Part shown: positions 52,063 to 61,000 of the stretch, piece by piece
How positions within the stretch are numbered: the stretch's first letter is position 1
How the letters are laid out: each line of letters begins with the position of its first letter
From: a virus
Virus record (IMG/VR): IMGVR_UViG_3300042869_000672
Location: 1 to 64,000 of that record
Reading direction: 5' to 3' (one strand)
DNA: 64,000 nt
Position numbers and translations under genes: made by a program
Notes under the pieces: generated by a model
The model's input: only the letters and a program-made list of their open reading frames with translations
Told to the model about the DNA's origin: nothing
Database searches by the model: none

Positions 52063-55000
52063 CGGGCAATTCAGAGGTCTTGGCAGCAATGAATTCTGCA
52101 ATAGGAGTGCGATTAGACAACAGTGTTACACCCTTGCTAGCAGAAAACTCACTTCTTTCATACCATATTCTTCCCAATTTCCTTATAATTGTAATTTTAG
52201 CTCCCACTGCTACAGGTTCGGTCAATCTAATGTATGGAGTAGTTCCATTCACTGAAAATTCAGCTTCTACAATCTCGTCGGCCGATGGACTGCTGGCTCC
52301 ATTAGATTCCATGTATATATCTAAAGGATTTTTACGTAATCGTCTGCCTGAAACAAACACCTCCACTTGATCGCAGGCACCATAGCTAGAAGGAATAGAA
52401 TGTCTGTACCAACTGGTTCGAACTGCCTGAGTTGGTGTAAAATCTAAAGGGCCAATTAACAATGTACTACCGTCACTGATAAAATTAGATTTTTCTTGAT
52501 TCTCTGTATAGGGCAGAGTATCATCGGCACCTGCATTAATAACATAACTGCCTGCGGCATGAATTTCTGCAATACCTGTGCCAAAACAACCACGACGTAT
52601 CTGTGACAAAATATTGCCATTCTTTTCAAAATAGTCAATACGCTCATTATTGATGATAACCACTCCGGGAATTCTTCTACTCGGTATAGGATCAGATAAT
52701 TCACTGCTGTCAGTGACTTCAATTTCTGTGTCATAGTAAGTCAGTGCTTTGGCCAGGCTAATAGAGTTAGATATTGAATGCCGTTTGTAATGATAGTTGT
52801 TAAGCATATCTTTGAAAATTTCAAATGCACGATTTGGTTTGTATATAATGTTGCCAAACTGCACTATTTTTATAAGATCATCAACTGTTGAATCTTCTGT
52901 GAGATATATCACTGATCTTGGAGCATCTAATCTGTAGTCTGCATCTTTGGTCAGTCGTTGACCATTTTTATACACCCAAACAAAATTCTCATCTATGGGT
53001 TGTCTTGGCAATTGAAACTGTACCCGACCTCCGGTATATTCATCTGTAATCATATTCAGTGTGGGATACTCACTAAAACAGATTATCTGTATATCATCAT
53101 TGAGAGACAGATTTACTGTGGCAGGAATTACTAGATTATTTCCAACTATAGAATATTCGGCTCTCACATTAGTTTCTATTCTTATAATATCTCCTAGTGT
53201 GAGATTTTCTGTGGGAATGTTGATTAAATTTGCGTTTCCGTTATAGGTAAAATCAATCACAAACTGCTGTAGTACTTCGTTGATATAGACCTTTATACCA
53301 CCTGACGTAATAGTTCCAATAGACTCTGCAGGATCTACTCCCAAGGTGATATTATTGTTTGTGCCATCGTATACGAGATAGGTGGTATCGATTCCCTGCA
53401 AGAAAGTTCCATTGACATTGACTAGCACCGAAGATATTTCAGATGACCTTTGTAAATTAACAAATTGATCTACAGGAATACTACGAGTGCTGCCGTCAAA
53501 TGGCACAGTCTGTTGATTTATTCTAACAAAACTGAGATTATTAGAATTGGCATATTCGCTGGATTCAAAGCATATTATTTTTATCACTTGCCTGAATCCC
53601 GGAGCTATTCCAAATTGAACCATGGTTTTATTTTCAACGCTGATAAAATCAGAGCTGTTTACAAATCCGGTATCTATTTCTTCGCCATCTAATGTGACCA
53701 GTACTGCTGAAGTCTGCGCATACTGAGCATTGGTTAAAAATAAGTTTGTTGTGCCATCTGCTACAAATTCTTGATAGTCAATTATTCCAATACCGCCTAT
53801 GCCTATAGATACAATTTCTATTATATCGCTGATTGCAGGAGCAAGATTGAATTCAATTTCATTAGCCACAAAATCAATACTGAAATTAATGGTGCTGTCT
53901 CCAATATATTCCTGTTTGATTTTATTCACATACACTGTGACTGCTTTAGATTCTACTATAGTAAGTCCAATTTTAAATCTACGAGTGGACCCATCACCTA
54001 TGTATCCACGATGTTGCAAAGGAGCGGCTCCTGGATCAGTTTTGTTAAAAACTTTTATACTCACACTGTCTAGAATTTGACCTGGAACATTTTCCTCAGG
54101 TGCTGGTACCTGGTCCGGACTGACAAATTTTTCACCATCTATGACTATTTCTTCTGGAGTCATTCCAGATGCTGAAACATAAGCACCGCCTATATTGGAC
54201 AGTGTACCTCCACTAATCCTAGTGTCTAGAAGATTTACATCACTGATTGTTACAGATCCGTCACTGTCTAATTTCCTAAAGATCAAGGTGTCGCCAGGCT
54301 GAGTACTCAGGTATCTGTGTATTTCTATAATTTTTGTAGAACCATCGCCGATAAATGTTGGCATTTCTGCGTTGGCATTTGTGCGCACACTAGAATCTAA
54401 ACTAGGATCGTATAATGGATCGTCAATTCTAATAGGTCGACTAGTTCCTAACCGTTGGATATAGATTGATATTAGCTGATTGTTTTCTGGAGTATAGGGC
54501 AAAGATACGAATGTGGTGCTGCCGTCTGCAACATAATAAAAATCGTTGCTGGATTCTACACTGTCCCAACTGTCAGTGAACCATGGAAGAGCATCCCAAC
54601 CTCCAGTAACTTCAAAGGTTGTACCCTGAACTTGTACACCTCCAAAATCTATACCGGTCATTAGCTGGACTAATTCTTGTCCTTTCATGCCACTTGTAGG
54701 AGCATAGTATTTGTTGATTCTATCAATGCTGTCTAATAATAGATCATTCTTTTCATAGGTAATAACAATTATATCTCCAGCCAATGGCGGTATATAGAAT
54801 TTTATTTTTCCTTTTAATAAACCATAGGTGTCCGTGCTGGATGTGTAAAGATTTATTTCATAGTCTGTGTTCAACACTGTTTGATTGTTTTTTGTTACTG
54901 AAATCTTGGTTTTATCTCTAGTAGGTGCATAGATTAAATCGAAGATTGCACTCGAACCAGTGGCTGTAAACGATTGAGTATTTGACAGTTGACTATATGT

Positions 55001-58000
55001 TCCTGTTTTGTTAGTTCTGTCAAATCTCATAGTAATGTCAAAAGATCTTACCTTGCTGTTACCCAGCACTGCTGCTGCTTTTGCAATGTTGACTGATGCT
55101 CCATTACCGCCAACAAGACTAACTACAGGAATATCTGTGTACCCAGATCCTTGAGTGATGACCTGTATGCCTGATACTTTGCCGCTGGAAACGTATGCCT
55201 GTGCTGTGGCTCCTGATCCGTTGCCTTGAATTAATACCGTAGGAGGGGATGTGTAGTCACCACCACCATAGGACACAGAGATAGCAGTGATAGAATATCC
55301 GTTGTTTTCTTGCCAAGACTTCCAAGGATATTCATCAAATCTATTGTAGTATTGATTTACGGGCAGTATCTTTCCATCTCTAACCGAATATGCTGGTGGC
55401 AGATCAAAGTCAGAAGTTGCAGCTCCGTTAACATCAAGATTAGTGTATCTGCTAGTATATTCTCTAATGCTAGTTCTATACGGTTTTACTTCTTCTATGT
55501 ATTGTTGAAAACTTTGTAGATTATCATTTTTATAATTTTTAGGTTGCTCTAATGCGCCAACGTTATGTATAGCATTTAAGAAGCTGGTCTTGAATGCCCA
55601 ATCAATGTAGGTCTGTTCTGAGAAAGCATACTTGATGGATGAGAAAAACAATTTGTTCCATTCCACCGTGAGATCATCAACAAAAATATTTTCTTTGGCG
55701 GCCTTGAGAATAAATCTTAGTTCTTTGGTTGGTTGAAGATCGTACAGAGCAGCGTCATAGGATCCCACATTGTCGTAACCCAAGCTATTGACCATTCTAT
55801 TGTACAATATATCTTTGATTTTTATTGTGCCACGCTGTTTACCCACAAGATTGTAGTTGTCCAACAGGGTTCCTTGACCCTCTTCTGTTTTCGCCAATAC
55901 GGCCCACCCGCCGTTAGAATATTCTTTTATTCTAATTAGATCTCCCACTTGGGCTTCTATAGAAGGTTCTTGATAGATATTGCCAATTTCTTTGATTATT
56001 CGTGAGCTTGGAGAATATCCTTGATCCCACCAATCTATAAATTCCCAATAGACCGTGGTATCGTAACCCTGAGATTTGCTACGGTAAAAAATTCTGCGTT
56101 GTTGGTCCCAACCATAAATGCTCCAAAATCCATTGGCTGTGCTGTCACTGACCAGCAGCACTGAAAATGGTCTAATTTTCACTATGGCTGTGGAGTATTT
56201 TCTTCCTTTTGATGTTACTGTTATAGAGTTAACCTTGCCCTGAGTGTTAAGTGTTATCACTGCTGTGGCGCCAAATCCATCTCCTTGGATTTCTACATAT
56301 GGCACAGTTCTATATCCAAATCCTGGATCTACAATATCAATGGTATCAATTTCGCCGTTGATGATATTTGCAGAAAACTCTGCTTGGCGCACTTTTACAG
56401 TGCCCACTTGTTCGAGATCAATATTAGAATCAACAATAACATCGTACTGATTTAATAACTCTCCAGGAATAGGATCTAATTTATTAAGATTTTCAAAGTT
56501 GATAGTATCTGCAAACGGTCTAGTCAATAAAATATCATTGATATTGTCTATGGCAATTTTCAATGCTTTGTCTCTGTTCACAAACATGCTTTGACGGGGT
56601 CTTACGCTAAGTCCATATTTTTTCTTTGCAGGAAGTTTTGGATCTGGGACTGTATTGCCGGCGCGATCCTCACCCACAAGACTATCTAACCATTTTTCTT
56701 CAAGCGTAGCCGTAGGCAGGCTGTCAGCAACACCGTTGGTCAACAATTGGTATTCTCTGTGAACTGCATTCAATTGCTTACGATTTTTAATGTATTCAAA
56801 ATTAATTAAAGCGGTATCAGTGCTTATCACCGTAGGCAAATTATAGGCCAGGAATTTGTCCTCACCAATCACTGCCATAAATGCAGCACCCGAACCTATG
56901 GGATTTTCAATGGCCAACTGTATATCTCTGGCGGAAATTTTTCGCTGAGCTAATGACGGCACGATAGTTTTAGATTTTACCCAATAATAGTGTAGTGTGC
57001 CTGTAGCAAGACCAGTATTGGGGTTGAAAAATACTTTAGTGTTGTACACCGTATCATCTATGAATTTTGGCTGACCAGATATACCCTCTGCAAGACCTTC
57101 TACGGTATCTGCTAAGATGCTCCATTCTGATGGCAGTAACGGACTTGCCACCCATTCATAGATATCTATAGAAGACCCCACTACCTGTGAATTCCAATTG
57201 CCAATTCTGTAGGCAAAATCATCTTGTTCATAATTCAAATATTTTACCGTGCTAAGGTCCCACCATATCTGTCCCACAGGTTTTTCAAACCATGCCTGAG
57301 TTTCATCTATAACTTGTTCTTCTGTGGCAGTGATATAGATCGCAGGATCATACACAGTTTTAAAGCTGATTTCCTGTTCGGCCTGACCCAATATTTTTAG
57401 TTTATATCCATCTACAATGTCCAGATCGGTGATTTTTATGTTGTTAACATTGTCAAATAATTCAATGTTTTGCAGTAGATCAATATCTGTAAGTTTGCTT
57501 TGTTGACCAATAGTTTTGAAACTATCTGTATCGGCGGATGTTTTAAACAGTCTTACTCGTCCCGCTGGAGCACCGTCAACTTGATAAGTGGGTGATCCCA
57601 CCACAATGATTGAGCTGGTAGTGTCGATAGAGTACCCAAACGATTCTCCTGACTGAAACTCTGCTTCTAGTTTTTCTACCAAGAAATAACCTGTGTCTTT
57701 TCTTTGGTAGACATAGACCTGTCCAGGAAAACCTCTTGGATCGGAAAATGTAGTTCTACGTTTGTCAAAGGTTGTAAAATTAAATTGCGTGGTAATGGAG
57801 TATCCTGCATTCTTGGCAGCCACTACAATTTTTTCTGTGGATGGACTTATAGATATGCTAGAACCAAAATATTCATTGGTAAAATATTCAAAACTTTGTA
57901 ATTTTTGTTTCAATCTAAATTGACGCACAGAAGAATCGCTGTCAAATTTAAACACATAGGCAGCGCCTTGATTCTGCTTGGTAATATCTGCCAACGGGCT

Positions 58001-61000
58001 GCTGGCCACAATGGTAGTAGCAGCAGCGTCTATGTCTATGGCAAATCCAAATTGATCTCCAGATGCTATGATTCCACCATTGCTAGTGTCGTTGATATCT
58101 GACAGTGAATCTGCAGTTATGGTCTGTAACAGGGAATATCGGTTACCGGCATCTCTTTCATATATAAAAATCTTGCCGGTGGAGGGTGACGCACTATCTC
58201 CTACATTTGACCAAGGCAATCCCGCATCTGGATACTGTGCTAGACTAGTTATAGATGATGTAGTTGCGTCTATCAACCTGTGATATCCGCCCTGCCATTT
58301 GACTACATCGCCTTCTGTGTATTCCTGGTACAGATTCCAATTACCCTTGTAATTAGAAAAATACTGTCCGTCTGAATTAGGTGCTCCTACAACTAGAACC
58401 GCACCATCTCGACTCATGGTCAAACTTATACCAAATTGATCTCCGTCCTTGACTAGTTCTGCCAACTGACTTGAACTCAACAGGCCTTCTGCAAGTGTTG
58501 ATCCGTCATCATCCATAGCCACATTTGTTGGCAATGAACATTGTGTGGACACAGGATCTAATTTTCTCCAATTAGTTGGCACGGTAGGCAATATTATGCC
58601 GCCTTGATTGTCAACTACAGATTCATACAAATCTCCCTGATACCATACTATCGATTCAGCTGGATAAAATACTAGAGACGATGATTGATATAATCCTAGA
58701 TACTTGGTATTTTCTAAATGCTGCCATTCTGTACCGTTGTAGAAATATAGATATACTCGACCTCGACCTGTATTAGCGCCTAGTGCTGGATCGCACAACG
58801 ACCCCACTGCTGACACTGCCATATAATAGGTATTGCCGGACACACCAATTGAAATAGCACTACCAAATTGTTCAAACGCTGCTTGGCGGGGACTTACAAA
58901 ACTATGAGCAATTTCCCACTGTCCTTGAGAATATCTATACAAAGAGATCATGCCCTGATCTGTAAAGCCATTTCCTCTGGCTGCTGGATTGGCATTCACT
59001 ATAGTAGCTGGTTTCCAATCTTCACTGTTGAAATTTATAGAACTGCCATCTCCTGCACTGATATTATTCACGGCTTCCCAAAGTTTGCCCTGATACAATA
59101 CAGTTTCGCCTACAAGATAACTGACAAACTGATTTAACTCTCCTAGATAGCCACTTTTTACACCGCTGGCATTTGGTGAGCCAACTGCTAACCATCTATG
59201 ATCAGGACTTACTGCCAATACCTTACCAAATGATCCTAGTACTGCTGTATCAAAACCGTCAGGTGGGGGTACTATCTGTTTCAATATCAATTGTGATCCA
59301 GCAGTCTGTGCTGTATAAATCATCACGTATCCAGAGTCCGGTATGCTGGTGGCAATTTGTTTGAGGCTGTCTAGATACAACACCGCGGTACCTGTGCCGA
59401 GAGGGGCGGTAATTCCGTATTCAGCAAATTCAAAAGTTGAATATTGTTTGGTTTTTTCTATGACTTCCCACTTGTTGTCGCCATTGTTGTCCACCCATAG
59501 TTTTGATCCAAGACCAAGCAGTGCAGTTTTTTGGTCATCTAATTGTGCGTATGTTGCGAATCTCACTGTGGTGAAAATTCCTACCACTGCCGAGGTGCTG
59601 TCTTCTATTTCTGGATCATCTGTAGACGACGGTGCTATAATAATGGTGTTGCGTGTTACCGCAGTAATCTTAAAGAATCCATTGAGATTTAGCACATAGG
59701 TGATGCCTACAATATCGTTAACTGAAAAATTATGCAGTCTTTCAAAAGTTAGTTCTATTTCAGTTTCGGATAATTTTTCAACTCTGCTGATTCTCAACGC
59801 TAATTCTTCATTGTAACGTAGCACAGTCCATGACGATTTATCAAACGTGATCCAAAAATGAGTGTTGTTGAACACTGTTCTAATATCTAAATCAAGAATG
59901 TCATCCTTGTTTTTAAGAATAAAATCCACATGTTTTTTGTTAACATACCCTGCAGACCTAGAGACCCCATCATAGTCAATTAACGGGTTAAGATTGGTAG
60001 TAAAGGGAGTGTCAGCTATAGAAAAATTAGATGATTTTATTCTTAGATATTGATCTAAAACAACACCCGCATCTTCACTATAGGTTATTAATATAGGTTG
60101 TGGATTAATAGCAAAGGCATCTTTTTTGATTTCAAATTCGAATTCTTTGGTTTGATCTGTGCCGCCATATTGGGCTATTTTAAATGCCCACTCTTCTTTC
60201 AATACCACACTGTCATCATCTGTTCGACTGATTTTATCAAACACTTTGACAATAGCGTTGGCTGTGCCTTTTTCTCTAATGAATCCTTGATAAATTCTAA
60301 ACTGTGTAATTTCGTCTTCGGCTAAATTTTCAAGATATTCTCTAGGTTGATATCCCACGGCATGTCTTGCAAGGTTTCGCTGGCTAGACCCAACACCGTC
60401 AGTGTTTACTTCATAATAGTCTTCAAATTGATTTATTCTATAATCAAAATTTGGAACCAATGATTTAGTTGGGGTAGAGTCAAGTTTAGTCCACCCGGCA
60501 TCTTGAAATTCTGCTGTGCCTAGTTGACTATACTTGCTAGTCCAATTGTACGATTTGTAAGCGACAATATCACCTAATTTGTAGTCTACAAAAGGTTGCC
60601 AGGCCTGTATGTTAACATTGTCAAACAAAAATCCAGGGCTGGTATAATCGCCATCCCAATCAACTGTACGGAATCCTCGACTCTTAATACGTTCTTGACG
60701 ATAGCCTGTTGGCTTATCATAGATAACATCATTGAAAACTGTACGATCATCAAACACAACTACGTGTTCTTTGAGCACAAAATGCAATTTTAAAAAATAT
60801 ACGCCTTCATTGGTATCTGTGGTTGATATAGTAATAGTTTGAAAATCTCTATTGACATTGATATTTCGTGGTGACAACGTGGCTCCGTCATTCTTTAAAA
60901 CCTGATAATCATAAAAACCATCTAGTATATTGTCTGCTACTCCCACGGCGAAATTAATTTTCAACAATGATGCTGCCGGACTTAGTGTCAGCAAAGATCC

